NCBI RefSeq assembly: GCF_002259415.1
Contig: NZ_NPFY01000012.1
Coordinates: 248,001-312,000, forward strand
Source: Rhodococcus sp. 14-2470-1b
GTDB lineage: Bacteria > Actinomycetota > Actinomycetes > Mycobacteriales > Mycobacteriaceae
Direction: 5' to 3'
DNA length: 64,000 nucleotides
Shown here: in pieces, positions 8,020-17,514 of the stretch
How the letters are laid out: every line of letters starts with the position of its first letter
Position numbering within the stretch: the stretch's first letter is position 1
Notes under the pieces: model-generated
Seen by the model: the letters and a program-made list of their open reading frames with translations, nothing else
Told to the model about the DNA's origin: nothing
Databases searched by the model: none
Program-made: the position numbers and the translations under genes

Positions 8020-9398
8020 GCACTGCATCGGAAACCCTTGCTGGATGGGTTGTTTCACTCGGTTCCGACGACGTTCCGGATGACGTCGCCCACGCCGTGA
8101 AACGGCACCTCCTCGACGGGATCGGCGACGCCATCGCCGCGCGGAGGCTGGGTGCGGGCGCTCCCGGGTGGGCCGTCGCGCACGCACTCGGTGGGCCGGG
8201 TGAAGCCCGAGCGCTCAGCGGAGACGTCGCACTCTCTGCGCCTGCCGCTGCCATGGCAACCGGAATAATGGTGCACGCACTGGATTTCGACGACACCCAC
8301 GCCGGCGGACTCGTGCATGCCACTGCAGTGGTGCTTCCCGCCGCACTCGCTGTCGGCCAGGAGGTAGGCGCGACGGGTGCCGAGGTGTTGACGGCGTCGG
8401 TGATCGGCATGGAGACGGTGTGCCGCCTCGGCGCCGTCAGTCCGCACGGATTCCATGCACGAGGCCTGCACGCCACTGCGGTAGCAGGACCACTCGCCGC
8501 AGCCGTGGTGGCATCGAAACTCGCCGGCTCGCACGAGGACACCGTCGTCGACGCACTGGGTATCGCCGGATCCTCGAGCGGCGGGCTCCTCGAATTCCTC
8601 GACACGGCAGCCGACACCAAGTCGCTGCACCCGGGTAGCGCGAGTGTCGACGGCATTCTCGCCGCCCGTCTCGCCGCCGCCGGTGCCACCGGGCCACGCA
8701 CCGTGCTCGACGGTCGCCGGGGTGTGTACGCAGCGCTTGCCGATCGGCCCGTCGACTTCGCCGTGTTGACCGAGGATCTCGGAACACGCTGGGAAGCAAC
8801 GCAGATCGGCATCAAACCGTACCCGGCGTGCCAGCTCATGCACGTGACCCTCGATGCCGTGACCGCAGCGACGGCAGGAACCGTCGTCGACCCGTCGGAC
8901 ATCGTGTCCGTGCAGGTACACGTACATCCGGATTCGTCGCCCTTCGTGTGCGGCGAGCACGCGGGTACGGCCGCACCGCGGAGTACCTACGATGCCAAGT
9001 TCGATTTGCCGTGGAGCGTGGCCGCGTTGCTCGTCGACGGGTCGGTGACCATCGCGACCTATACCGACGAATCGATCTCGCGCAGTGATGTTCTGCAGAT
9101 CGCCAAGGCGGTCGAGGTGATCGACGCGCCCACCGACGGTCCGGCCGCCGCAGCACCGGGCAAGGCCGTCGTCACCCTGCGCGACGGTTCCACGCTCACC
9201 GGTGAGGTCGGTGGCAGCCGAGGGACGCCGAGTTCGCCGTTGACCGACGACGAACTGCGCGCCAAGTTCCTGGCCAACTGTGGTGAGCATCCACGCGCCG
9301 CCGAGCTGGCCGACATCGTTGCGCATCTCGAACTCGAACCCGATCTGACCCGCGTGCTCGATCTGGCAGCGGAGATCTCCCGAACAACCGACTCCTAG
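8016..9398 (+). CDS. MmgE/PrpD family protein
   Basis: 460 residues from an ATG at 8016 that overlaps the CoA-transferase stop. The MmgE/PrpD fold includes 2-methylcitrate dehydratase and cis-aconitate decarboxylase. The motif HALDFDDTHAGGLVH at about residues 86-100 is the conserved Asp/His segment of the family, and PYPACQLMH near residue 269 is the other typical one. Members act on branched tri- or dicarboxylates; cis-aconitate decarboxylase makes itaconate, which would fit the neighbouring enzymes. The exact reaction cannot be decided from the sequence. Confidence 0.9.
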   Translation: MSTASETLAGWVVSLGSDDVPDDVAHAVKRHLLDGIGDAIAARRLGAGAPGWAVAHALGGPGEARALSGDVALSAPAAAMATGIMVHALDFDDTHAGGLVHATAVVLPAALAVGQEVGATGAEVLTASVIGMETVCRLGAVSPHGFHARGLHATAVAGPLAAAVVASKLAGSHEDTVVDALGIAGSSSGGLLEFLDTAADTKSLHPGSASVDGILAARLAAAGATGPRTVLDGRRGVYAALADRPVDFAVLTEDLGTRWEATQIGIKPYPACQLMHVTLDAVTAATAGTVVDPSDIVSVQVHVHPDSSPFVCGEHAGTAAPRSTYDAKFDLPWSVAALLVDGSVTIATYTDESISRSDVLQIAKAVEVIDAPTDGPAAAAPGKAVVTLRDGSTLTGEVGGSRGTPSSPLTDDELRAKFLANCGEHPRAAELADIVAHLELEPDLTRVLDLAAEISRTTDS

Positions 9399-9406
9399 GA
9401 CACGTC

Positions 9407-10570
9407 ATGGATTTCACGTTCACCGAGCAACAGCAGGACTTTCGATCCGCACTGCGAAAGTTCGTCGACAAGGAAATCATCCCGGTTGCAAGCGAATACG
9501 AGCGCAGCGGCCGATACCCGACGGAAATCGTCGAACATCTCAAAGCGATGGGCCTGTTCGGAATCACCACTCCCGAAGAGTTCGGCGGACTGGACCTGGA
9601 CAAGGTGTCCTTCACTCTGGTCTACGAGGAACTCGCACGTGGGTGGATGGGTGTGGCGGGCATCCTCGGCAGTCACAACCTGTCCTGCTGGATGATCGCC
9701 AAGCACGGTACACAGGAGCAGAAGGAACAGTTGCTCCCGAAACTGGCGGCAGGTGTGTATCGCACCGGCGTCGGCCTCACCGAGCCCGGTGCCGGAACCG
9801 ACCTGCAGGGAATTCGGACGACCGCCAAGCGCGACGGAGACCACTACATCGTCAACGGGACCAAGACGTGGATCACCAACGCCCGCTACGCGAACGTCCT
9901 GCCGACGCTGGTGAAGACCGACAACACCGCCGATCCAGCGCACAAGGGCATGAGCCTGTTGCTGATCGACACCGAGACCGAGGGATTCGAAGTACAGCGC
10001 GATCTCGGCAAGCTCGGTTACAAGGGCACCGAGTCGTGCGAAATCCACCTCCAGGACGTCCGCGTTCCAGCGTCGGCCCTCCTCGGTGGTGTCGAGGGTC
10101 GTGGGTTGCAGCAGGCGCTGTCCGGGCTGGAGATCGGGCGACTCAACATCGCGGGCCGCAGCGTCGGAATCGCCCAGGCCGCCTACGATGCGGCGCTGAA
10201 GTACGCGAAGGAACGGACCGCATTCGGCCAACCCATTGCGGACTTCCAGGCCATCCAACTGAAGATTGCCGACATCGCCACACGGTTGCAAGCCGCGAGA
10301 TTGATGACGTATTGGGCGGCATCACAGGCGGATTCGGGCAAACGCGTCGACATGGAAGCCGGGATGGCCAAGTACTTCGCCTCCGAAACCGCGATCGAAG
10401 CCAGCTTGGAATCGATGCGCATTCACGGCGGTTACGGATACTCCACGGAATTCGTGGTCGAGCGGTTGTACCGAGATGCCCCACTGATGGCGATCGGTGA
10501 AGGAACCAACGACATCATGCGCACCGTCATCGCCAAGGCACTCGTGGCAGGCCACGGAGTGATCGGATGA
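9407..10570 (+). CDS. Acyl-CoA dehydrogenase
   Basis: 387 residues, typical length for the family. FAD-dependent alpha,beta-desaturation of an acyl-CoA. Signatures are GVGLTEPGAGTDLQGIRTTA (FAD-binding) and IHGGYGYSTEFVVERLYRDA. The catalytic Glu is expected in GEGTNDIMR near residue 368. It sits 8 bp after the MmgE/PrpD gene and overlaps the lyase gene by 4 bp (ATGA). In context a substrate such as methylsuccinyl-CoA is plausible, which would give mesaconyl-CoA for the MaoC hydratase; this is inference. Confidence 0.92.
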   Translation: MDFTFTEQQQDFRSALRKFVDKEIIPVASEYERSGRYPTEIVEHLKAMGLFGITTPEEFGGLDLDKVSFTLVYEELARGWMGVAGILGSHNLSCWMIAKHGTQEQKEQLLPKLAAGVYRTGVGLTEPGAGTDLQGIRTTAKRDGDHYIVNGTKTWITNARYANVLPTLVKTDNTADPAHKGMSLLLIDTETEGFEVQRDLGKLGYKGTESCEIHLQDVRVPASALLGGVEGRGLQQALSGLEIGRLNIAGRSVGIAQAAYDAALKYAKERTAFGQPIADFQAIQLKIADIATRLQAARLMTYWAASQADSGKRVDMEAGMAKYFASETAIEASLESMRIHGGYGYSTEFVVERLYRDAPLMAIGEGTNDIMRTVIAKALVAGHGVIG

Positions 10571-11397
10571 CCGCACTGACGTTCCTGTACGTGCCGGGCG
10601 ACGTACCCGCTCGTTTCGACAAGGCGTCGAGATCCGGAGCGGACGCCGTGGTCCTGGACTTGGAAGACGCAGTCGTGGCGTCGAACAAGGACGAGGCGCG
10701 CAGCACCGTCGCCAAGTGGTTGGCCGCCTGCGAACCGGGACAGGTCGAGATCTGGGTGCGGGTGAATCCGGGTGCTCTGCAGGATGCGGACATTCGTGCG
10801 GTTGCCGGCCCGAACCTCACCGGGATTTGGCTAGCCAAGGTCGAATCGCTGGAGGAGATCGAAGCAGCCGCGCGCATTCTGGATTCGGTCGCACCGCACG
10901 CGGAACTCTCGGCGCTGATCGAGACGGGAAAAGGGCTACTCGCCCTACCGGCGATCGCGACGGGCCCGAGGCTGCGGTTCCTGCAGATCGGCGAGGTCGA
11001 CCTCGCCGCCGACCTGTCCATCGAGCCCGGCGACGACGGTCGCGCGTTGCTGTTCGCACGCAGTCAGGTCGTGGTCGCGAGCGCGGCAGCGGGACTCGAA
11101 CCGCCCCTTGCCGCGGTCTCGGTCGAGTTCCGCGACACCGATGCGTTCGCTGCCGACACCGTGGAACTGCGCAGGCTGGGATTCCGCGGCCGTGCGTGCA
11201 TCCACCCGGCCCAGGTGGCTCCGGCACGGGATGCCTTCGTACCGACGTCGGAGGCGGTGCAGGAGGCCGAGGAGATCCTGGAGGCCCTTGCGCGCGCGAC
11301 ATCCGGCGTCGGCGTCGACAAGAACGGACGTCTGATCGACGAGGCCGTCGCACGATCGGCGCGCCGAGTGGTGCACTACGCCCGAGGCAGGCCCTAG
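10567..11397 (+). CDS. CitE-like beta-hydroxyacyl-CoA lyase (HpcH/HpaI family)
   Basis: 276 residues. A TIM-barrel lyase of the CitE/Mcl group that cleaves malyl-, methylmalyl- or citramalyl-CoA. Visible are VPGDVPARFDKASRSGADAVVLDLEDAV, an IETGKGLLALPAIA segment with the conserved metal-ligand Glu, QIGEVDLAADL with the ligand Asp, and GFRGRACIHPAQVAP near the C-terminus. There are no partner CitD/CitF genes, so it is not the citrate lyase beta subunit but a stand-alone lyase such as Rv2498c. Last gene of the operon; it converges with the NADH dehydrogenase gene. Confidence 0.9.
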   Translation: MTALTFLYVPGDVPARFDKASRSGADAVVLDLEDAVVASNKDEARSTVAKWLAACEPGQVEIWVRVNPGALQDADIRAVAGPNLTGIWLAKVESLEEIEAAARILDSVAPHAELSALIETGKGLLALPAIATGPRLRFLQIGEVDLAADLSIEPGDDGRALLFARSQVVVASAAAGLEPPLAAVSVEFRDTDAFAADTVELRRLGFRGRACIHPAQVAPARDAFVPTSEAVQEAEEILEALARATSGVGVDKNGRLIDEAVARSARRVVHYARGRP

Positions 11398-11399
11398 CG

Positions 11400-12659
11400 T
11401 CAGATCGTCGGCTTGGCGTCGCCTGCCCAGGCGATGCGTTTGGGGTCGCCGTGGCATTCGACGATGGCAGCGTGGTCGCTGTCGAAATAGTCCCACGCCC
11501 AGGACAGGAAGGCGTCGACCTTGCTGTGGGCGCCGCTGAGCAGGGCGGCGTGCACACCCAACCAGGCGGCGAACGCAAGCGGACCTTCCACCTGGTGACG
11601 GTGCGCTCCCACCTCGGCGACCGCGGCGCCGCGTCCGATCATCGCCATGATGCCCTTGTCCTTGTAGGCGAACGGCTTTCGAGGTTCACCCGCGATGGAC
11701 AACAGAATGTTGCGGGCGGTCCACGCTCCTGCCTGCTGCGCGACGGATCCCAACTGAGGCAGTGCCTTTCCGTCGGAACCGGGGATGTTGGCCACGTCGC
11801 CGACGGCGTACACGTGGTCGAACGTCGGTACCGTCAGATCGGCGAGTACGTCGATGCGGCCGCCGTGGCCGGGCGTCACCGACGCCGTGGACGCGATGGG
11901 TGACGCGGACTCCCCGCCTGCCCAGACGACCGTGCGGGAGGCCAGGCGAGAGCCGTCGGACAGCTGCACACCGTCGGCGTCGACGGACGCCACACCGACG
12001 CCGAGCCGGACCTTCGCGCCGTGCTGGACGAGCTTGTCGTGGGCGTACTCGTGGGAGCGTTCGCTGTACGGCGCGAGCAGCGCGGGCCCGTGGTTGATCA
12101 ACCACGCCTCGCCGCGGCCGCCCGGGTGGTTCATCTTGCGCAGCGCCGTGAACAGCTCGGCGAACGCGCCCGCGGTTTCGACTCCGGTAGGACCGCCTCC
12201 GACGATCACCACGTCCAGCGGGTCGTGTTCGCCCCGGAGGAGGTCGCTGACGTGGTGACGCAGCTTCTCGGCGTCGGCGACGGAGTAGAGCGGAAACGAG
12301 TGTTCCTCGGCGCCCGGGGTGCCGAAGAAGTTGGCCGTCGCACCCGCAGCCACCACCAGGTAGTCGCCGGACACCCGTTCGCCACCCGCTACGAGGGAGC
12401 GTTCGGAGAAGTTCAGATCGGTGATCTCGGCCTGGACGACGCGCACCGACTTGATCGACTCGAAGATCGACGCCAACGGCCGGGCGATGTCCTCGGCGGG
12501 CAGCTGTGACGTCGCCACCTGGTACAGCAAGGGCTGGAACTGGTGATAGTCGTTGCGGTCGACGAGGGTGACGTCGATGCCCTTTCGGCCTAGATCGTGC
12601 GCACATGCAATTCCGGCAAGACCGGCACCCGCTACCACCACGTGAGTCATGGGATCCAC
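11400..12659 (-). CDS. Type II NADH dehydrogenase-like flavoprotein
   Basis: 419 residues from a GTG at 12659, or 416 from the ATG at 12650. A GGCGGA sequence sits 6 nt before the GTG and 15 nt before the ATG, which slightly favours the GTG. The first Rossmann motif VVVAGAGLAGIACAHDL (FAD) is at the N-terminus and the second VVIVGGGPTGVETAGAFAEL (NADH) is near residue 150. VYAVGDVANIPG is the C-terminal FAD motif. Non-proton-pumping oxidation of NADH with transfer to menaquinone is the family function. A C-terminal amphipathic segment would hold it at the membrane. Divergent from the APC transporter. Confidence 0.88.
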   Translation of the reverse strand: MDPMTHVVVAGAGLAGIACAHDLGRKGIDVTLVDRNDYHQFQPLLYQVATSQLPAEDIARPLASIFESIKSVRVVQAEITDLNFSERSLVAGGERVSGDYLVVAAGATANFFGTPGAEEHSFPLYSVADAEKLRHHVSDLLRGEHDPLDVVIVGGGPTGVETAGAFAELFTALRKMNHPGGRGEAWLINHGPALLAPYSERSHEYAHDKLVQHGAKVRLGVGVASVDADGVQLSDGSRLASRTVVWAGGESASPIASTASVTPGHGGRIDVLADLTVPTFDHVYAVGDVANIPGSDGKALPQLGSVAQQAGAWTARNILLSIAGEPRKPFAYKDKGIMAMIGRGAAVAEVGAHRHQVEGPLAFAAWLGVHAALLSGAHSKVDAFLSWAWDYFDSDHAAIVECHGDPKRIAWAGDAKPTI

Positions 12660-12703
12660 AGTAGTTCCGCCGCCTGCCGCCCGGCGGGTTTACGCTCTGT
12701 CGC

Positions 12704-14620
12704 ATGGTGCGTCTGCGCTCGTGGTTCCTCGGCGAGGTGACCGAGAACCCATCCGGGCATCTGGGTCCGTACCGCAAACCCACCGAAGCCGAACACACCC
12801 ACCCGTGGTGGAAGGTGATGTGCCTGACGGGCGTCGACTACTTCTCGACGCTCGGCTATCAGCCGGGAATCGCGGCCCTCGCCGCGGGCACTCTTGCACC
12901 GCTCGCCACCGTCGTACTGATCGTGTTGACGCTGTTCGGGGCTCTCCCGGTCTATCGGCGCGTCGCCCGGGAGAGCCCGACGGGTGAAGGTTCCATCGCG
13001 ATGCTCGAGAAGCTGCTGCCGAAGTGGGGTGGCAAGGTGTTGGTGCTCGTGCTGTTGGGGTTCGCGGCCACGGATTTTCTGATCACCATGACGTTGTCCG
13101 CGGCCGACGCGTCGGCGCACGTGATCGAAAACCCATTCGCGCCAGCAGGTCTGGACAGCGCGCAGGTGATCGTCACCCTGGTGCTGCTTGCGTTGCTCAC
13201 CGCGGTCTTCCTGAAAGGGTTCACCGAGGCGATCGGAATCGCCGTCGTCCTCGTCGGGACGTTCCTCGCGCTGAACCTCGTCGTCGTCTTCGTCGGATTC
13301 TGGGAGATCGCGAAGAATCCGTCGCTGCTGTCCGACTGGCAGCACGCCATGACCGCGCAGCACGGCAACCCGCTCATGATGATCGCCGTCGCCCTCATCG
13401 TCTTTCCCAAACTGGCACTGGGCCTGTCCGGTTTCGAAACCGGCGTCGCCGTGATGCCTCAGATCGCCGCCGACGGTGACGATGCGCTTCCCAACCGGAT
13501 TCGCGACGCCAGAAGGCTCATCACCACGGCTGCCCTCATCATGAGTGGCTTCCTGCTGACGTCGAGCATCATCACCACGGTCCTCATTCCGCAGGACGAG
13601 TTCCAGAGCGGCGGGGGAGCCAACGGACGCGCGTTGTCCTATCTCTCGCACGAATACCTCGGCGAAGTGTTCGGCACCGCCTACGACGTCAGCACCATCG
13701 CGATCCTGTGGTTCGCCGGGGCGTCGGCGATGGCGGGACTGCTCAACCTGGTCCCTCGCTACCTGCCGAAGTACGGCATGGCACCGGAGTGGGCTCGCGC
13801 GGTTCGACCACTGGTGCTTGTGTTCTCGTTGATCGCGATGGCCGTCACGCTCTACTTCGAGGCAAGCGTCGACGCTCAGAGTTCTGCCTACGCGACGGGT
13901 GTTCTGGTACTCATCACCTCCGCGTCGGTTGCAGTCGCGATCTCCGCTGCGCGGAACCGTCAGCGTGTGCAGATGTGGGTCTTCTCGGTCATCGCCGTCG
14001 TCTTCGTCTACACCACCGTCACCAACATCTTCGAGCGTCCCGACGGCGTCAAGGTGGCGTCGTTCTTCATTCTGGTGATCATGACCGTGTCGTTCTGGTC
14101 GAGGGTCACGAGGTCGTTCGAACTACGCACAGATTCCGTCGAATTCGACGAGGAGTCACTGCAGTTCATCGAGGAAGCGGCCGCACGCGGCCGGATACGC
14201 ATCGTCTGCCACGACGCCCGGCATCTGGACCCGGCGGAGTATGCCGCGAAGGAAAAGCAGCAGCGCCGCGACAGCAACATTCCCGCGGACGAGCCGATCC
14301 TGTTCCTGGAGGCCAATATCCGGGACGCCTCGGACTTCAGCTCGGACCTCCTCGTCCACGGAGAGCAGAAGGGCGACTACCGGGTGCTGTGGGTCGACGC
14401 CTCGGCCGTACCCAATTCCATTGCCGCAGTGCTGCTGCAGATCAGAGACGTGACCGATGTACGCCCCGATGTCTACTTCGAATGGTCCGAGGGCAATCCA
14501 CTGGTGAACCTACTGCGTTTCCTCTTCATCGGCGTCGGCGAAGTCGCTCCGGTGACCAGAGAAGTATTGCGCCGGGCCGAACCCGACCGAGATCGACGGC
14601 CGAACGTACACGTCGGGTAG
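12704..14620 (+). CDS. APC-superfamily permease with C-terminal soluble domain
   Basis: 638 residues. About twelve membrane helices between residues 35 and 460; examples are [18 protein letters not shown] and [18 protein letters not shown]-terminal cytoplasmic region of about 170 residues follows (from [18 protein letters not shown]). The motif [18 protein letters not shown] near residue 41 is typical of large APC members related to amino-acid and KUP-like transporters. The substrate is unknown. The gene is transcribed away from the NADH dehydrogenase at 44 bp and converges with the small membrane protein gene. Confidence 0.88.
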   Translation: MVRLRSWFLGEVTENPSGHLGPYRKPTEAEHTHPWWKVMCLTGVDYFSTLGYQPGIAALAAGTLAPLATVVLIVLTLFGALPVYRRVARESPTGEGSIAMLEKLLPKWGGKVLVLVLLGFAATDFLITMTLSAADASAHVIENPFAPAGLDSAQVIVTLVLLALLTAVFLKGFTEAIGIAVVLVGTFLALNLVVVFVGFWEIAKNPSLLSDWQHAMTAQHGNPLMMIAVALIVFPKLALGLSGFETGVAVMPQIAADGDDALPNRIRDARRLITTAALIMSGFLLTSSIITTVLIPQDEFQSGGGANGRALSYLSHEYLGEVFGTAYDVSTIAILWFAGASAMAGLLNLVPRYLPKYGMAPEWARAVRPLVLVFSLIAMAVTLYFEASVDAQSSAYATGVLVLITSASVAVAISAARNRQRVQMWVFSVIAVVFVYTTVTNIFERPDGVKVASFFILVIMTVSFWSRVTRSFELRTDSVEFDEESLQFIEEAAARGRIRIVCHDARHLDPAEYAAKEKQQRRDSNIPADEPILFLEANIRDASDFSSDLLVHGEQKGDYRVLWVDASAVPNSIAAVLLQIRDVTDVRPDVYFEWSEGNPLVNLLRFLFIGVGEVAPVTREVLRRAEPDRDRRPNVHVG

Positions 14621-14628
14621 CCATGGGT

Positions 14629-15051
14629 TCAGAAGAACTGCCCGACGACGAAGCCGGCAACCAGTACCCCGGTTCCTCCGATTTCGGCGACGGCAAGGGT
14701 CCACATGAAGGCGTGGGTGCCGTGGACGGGGTTCTCGAATTGGTTGTCCGTGTCCTTCAACAGTCCGTGAACCATGTAGCTGGCGATGGCCGCGACGAAG
14801 AAGAAGGTGACGACCAGTCCGGCGATCAGGTTCACGGCCGTCGGAAAACCGGAGAACTCTGCCAGGGCTGCGAGGATCAGGGTCGCGAAGGAGTACATCA
14901 GTGCAGCGCGGTGTGCGATGTCGACGTAGGGGTGAGCCAGAGCCGTCGGCGACGTCGCCATCTGACGGTACTTCCACACGCCGAGGCCCAGTGCCCACAG
15001 CAGGATCAGCCCGGCGAGCAGCAGCAGTATCTTGGTGTCGATCCCCAGCAT
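14629..15051 (-). CDS. Small four-helix membrane protein, function unknown
   Basis: 140 residues with about four hydrophobic segments: ILLLLAGLILLWALGLGVW, YSFATLILAALAEFSGF, LIAGLVVTFFFVAAIASYM and TLAVAEIGGTGVLVAGFVV. No family is recognised. Codon pattern and length fit a real gene, and it sits 31 bp downstream of the lipoprotein gene on the same strand, so the two may form a small envelope operon. It converges with the APC transporter. Confidence 0.75.
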   Translation of the reverse strand: MLGIDTKILLLLAGLILLWALGLGVWKYRQMATSPTALAHPYVDIAHRAALMYSFATLILAALAEFSGFPTAVNLIAGLVVTFFFVAAIASYMVHGLLKDTDNQFENPVHGTHAFMWTLAVAEIGGTGVLVAGFVVGQFF

Positions 15052-15082
15052 CGTGTCGTACCCCCCGTTCGTGGACGCTGCG

Positions 15083-15931
15083 TCAGGCGATGTCGCCTAT
15101 GCAGTACCCGTTGGCCCCGATGCCCAGTGTGAACACTTGGTTCTGTTCGAATCCCGACACGTTCGTCACGTCGGCGTACACCGTCTTGTAGTCCCCGTTG
15201 GTGAAGGCGACGTAGACGCTCGCCGGGTCGTACGACGCCGACCCCGTGAGCCTGCCCGGGTTGTTCGCCAGCGGCGCGGGCGTGGGAACGCCTGTTCCCT
15301 GTGGATCCCACGTCGGGCGAGCGTCGCAGACGAGGGGGTAGTCGCCCTCGAGGTCGGCGGGGTCGACCGGCGCTCCCGTGAATCGCCCGAGGTACCGCTC
15401 GACGGTGTACGTCGCGTCGAGGTCGGTGAAGACCGGTGCGGTGCCGGTCGGGTAGACGCTCGGGCAGGCATAACCGGAGGCGATCTCGCTGCGCTTGATC
15501 GACACCGTCGACACCGGGCCTGTCCACGTCACCGCGTACTGACCGTCGACACCCGGCTGACCGGCCGCGTCGAGAATCGAGGCGACGTCGGAGTACCGCA
15601 CCGGAATGTCCGCCGGCGGCACGGTCCAACACGTCGGCGTCACAGCCGGCGGCCCTCCGGCCTGCAGGTCGGTCAGGAACGCCCGCAGGGCAGACGCAGC
15701 CTGCGGATTGCCCGGAACGTCGCCGACGGCGGGTCCGGGAGGCGGTTCGGGCGTGGTCGTCGTCGGGGTGGTCGTCGTCGGGGTTGTCGCTGTGGCCGTC
15801 TCCTCCGTCGTGGGTGCCGACGGTGGATCGGTGGGGATGCCCTGCTGGCCGTCACCCTCGCATGCGGTGAGTACCAGGACTGCCCCCAGCAGCCCTACAC
15901 CGGCACGAGCGATTCTGCTAAGCGAACTCAT
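15083..15931 (-). CDS. Secreted lipoprotein with Thr/Pro-rich linker, function unknown
   Basis: 282 residues from an ATG at 15931 (MSSLSRIARAGVG); the frame also opens 8 codons earlier. The signal peptide ends in the lipobox LTAC at about residues 21-24, followed by a low-complexity linker of Thr and Pro (about residues 38-66). A globular domain with several Cys residues follows (PTCWTVPPADIPVRYS, SGYACPSVYPTG, LVCDARPTWD, NGYCIGD), which may form disulphides. No family assignment. The linker would span the peptidoglycan or arabinogalactan layer. Confidence 0.8.
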   Translation of the reverse strand: MSSLSRIARAGVGLLGAVLVLTACEGDGQQGIPTDPPSAPTTEETATATTPTTTTPTTTTPEPPPGPAVGDVPGNPQAASALRAFLTDLQAGGPPAVTPTCWTVPPADIPVRYSDVASILDAAGQPGVDGQYAVTWTGPVSTVSIKRSEIASGYACPSVYPTGTAPVFTDLDATYTVERYLGRFTGAPVDPADLEGDYPLVCDARPTWDPQGTGVPTPAPLANNPGRLTGSASYDPASVYVAFTNGDYKTVYADVTNVSGFEQNQVFTLGIGANGYCIGDIA

Positions 15932-16012
15932 GGTTAGCTGACCTTCCCCGTTCACGGCTTCTCCCCGGAGCGTTCTTCTCGCGACCGCCCGATACGACTA
16001 CGCTAGCCGACT

Positions 16013-16753
16013 GTGGAACCCGTCTACCGAACTGTCATCGGCATCGCCCGCGTCGTCTTCGCGTCCCAAGGCCTGAAGTTCGAGGTGGAGGGTGAGGAGA
16101 ACATTCCTGCCAGTGGCGGCGCGGTCATCGCCGTCAACCATACCGGGTACCTGGACTTCACCTATGCCGGGCTGCCGCCCCGGCGGGTGAAGCGGTACAT
16201 CCGGTTCATGGCCAAGAAGGAAGTGTTCGACAACAAGATTTCCGGTCCCATCATGCGGTCACTGAAGCACATTCCTGTCGATCGCGGCGCCGGCGCGGAG
16301 TCCTACAAGGCCGCGGTCGCTGATCTACGCAAGGGCGAGCTGGTCGGGGTGTATCCGGAAGCGACCATCAGCCGCAGCTTCGAGATCAAGGAATTCAAGT
16401 CGGGCGCGGCACGCATGGCCATCGAGGCAGGTGTTCCCATCATCCCGACGGTCATCTGGGGTGCGCAGCGCGTCTGGACCAAAGGATTCCCCAAGAGGCT
16501 GGGCCGCACCAACACTCCTATCCGCATCGCCGTCGGCGCACCGCTGGAGCCTGTCGGCCCGGCGAACGAGCTGACCGAGAAGCTGCATTCCACGATGAAA
16601 GAGATGCTGCTGACACTGCAGGACGGATACCCGCACGAGCAGGGTGCGTACTGGGTGCCGGCACGCCTCGGTGGCAGCGCTCCGACACTCGAAGAAGCGG
16701 ACAAGCTCGACGCCGCGGACGCGGCAGCAAGAAAGGCGAAAAGGGAGGGCTGA
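16013..16753 (+). CDS. PlsC-type 1-acylglycerol-3-phosphate acyltransferase (first of tandem pair)
   Basis: 246 residues from GTG at 16013. Acyltransferase block I is NHTGYLD near residue 43 (the H-x4-D catalytic pair). Block III is YPEATIS near residue 120, and block IV is VPIIPTVIWGAQR. It should esterify a lysophospholipid or glycerol phosphate at the membrane. It is about 65% identical by eye to the next gene, so the pair is a tandem duplication. A cluster of PlsC genes occupies the same neighbourhood in M. tuberculosis (Rv3814c-Rv3816c). Confidence 0.92.
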   Translation: MEPVYRTVIGIARVVFASQGLKFEVEGEENIPASGGAVIAVNHTGYLDFTYAGLPPRRVKRYIRFMAKKEVFDNKISGPIMRSLKHIPVDRGAGAESYKAAVADLRKGELVGVYPEATISRSFEIKEFKSGAARMAIEAGVPIIPTVIWGAQRVWTKGFPKRLGRTNTPIRIAVGAPLEPVGPANELTEKLHSTMKEMLLTLQDGYPHEQGAYWVPARLGGSAPTLEEADKLDAADAAARKAKREG

Positions 16754-16757
16754 CGCC

Positions 16758-17495
16758 ATGTCGCGCGAACCGGTGTATGCCGCGTTGACCGGGCTGGTTC
16801 GTGCGATCACCGCTGTGCAGGGCCTACGCATCACCTATCGGGGAACCGAGAACATTCCGCGCCGCGGCGGCGTCGTACTCGCCGTCAACCACACCGGGTA
16901 CCTCGACTTCATGCAGGTCGGACTCGTTGCGCGCCAAGGTAAGCGACGAGTTCGCTACATGATGAAGAAGGAACTGGGGCGCAATCCCGTCGTCGGGTTC
17001 CTGATGCGTCACTGCAAAGCGATCGGAGTCGACCGCGCAGCCGGAGCCGAGTCGTATGCCGCTGCCGTGCAGTCGCTTCGGGACGGTGAGCTCGTCTGCG
17101 TGTACCCGGAGGCCACCATCAGCAGAAGCTTCGAGCTGAAGGCGTTCAAATCCGGTGCCGCACGGATGGCACTGGAAGCGGGCGTTCCGATCGTTCCGGT
17201 CGCCATCTGGGGGTCGCAGCGCATCATGACCAAGGACATGCCGAAAGCTTTGGGCAGACACAACTTTCCCGTGCACATCCCCGTCGGACAAGCAATTGCG
17301 CCGCACGGGACCCCCGACGAACTCACCACAGCCCTGCGCAGTGGACTGGAAAGCGCTCTCGGCGCGGCGCAGCAAGGTTACGAGCACCCGGCAGGTGCCC
17401 GGTGGGTACCCGCACGATTGGGCGGCAGCGCACCCACCCTCGACGAAGCAGCGATCATCGAAGCGGACGAAAAGGCCCGGAGGGCGAAGGAATAG
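16758..17495 (+). CDS. PlsC-type 1-acylglycerol-3-phosphate acyltransferase (second of tandem pair)
   Basis: 245 residues from an ATG at 16758, chosen because AGGGAGG lies 7-13 bp upstream and because the N-terminus then aligns with the paralogue before it (EPVYAALTGLVRAI versus EPVYRTVIGIARVV). NHTGYLD and YPEATIS catalytic blocks are present. The C-termini of both paralogues share WVPARLGGSAPTL-(D/E)EA, an unusual shared tail. It starts 4 bp after the stop of the first copy, so both are co-transcribed. Confidence 0.92.
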   Translation: MSREPVYAALTGLVRAITAVQGLRITYRGTENIPRRGGVVLAVNHTGYLDFMQVGLVARQGKRRVRYMMKKELGRNPVVGFLMRHCKAIGVDRAAGAESYAAAVQSLRDGELVCVYPEATISRSFELKAFKSGAARMALEAGVPIVPVAIWGSQRIMTKDMPKALGRHNFPVHIPVGQAIAPHGTPDELTTALRSGLESALGAAQQGYEHPAGARWVPARLGGSAPTLDEAAIIEADEKARRAKE

Positions 17496-17514
17496 TCGAC
17501 TGTCCCTCGACTGC

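Noticed and set aside
6245..11397. Methylcitrate cycle operon
   Set aside because: PrpD-family similarity is present, but there is no methylcitrate synthase or methylisocitrate lyase, and the other enzymes are CoA-ester enzymes.
10567..11397. Citrate lyase beta subunit
   Set aside because: No citrate lyase alpha, gamma or accessory genes are nearby; the protein fits the stand-alone CitE-like lyases.
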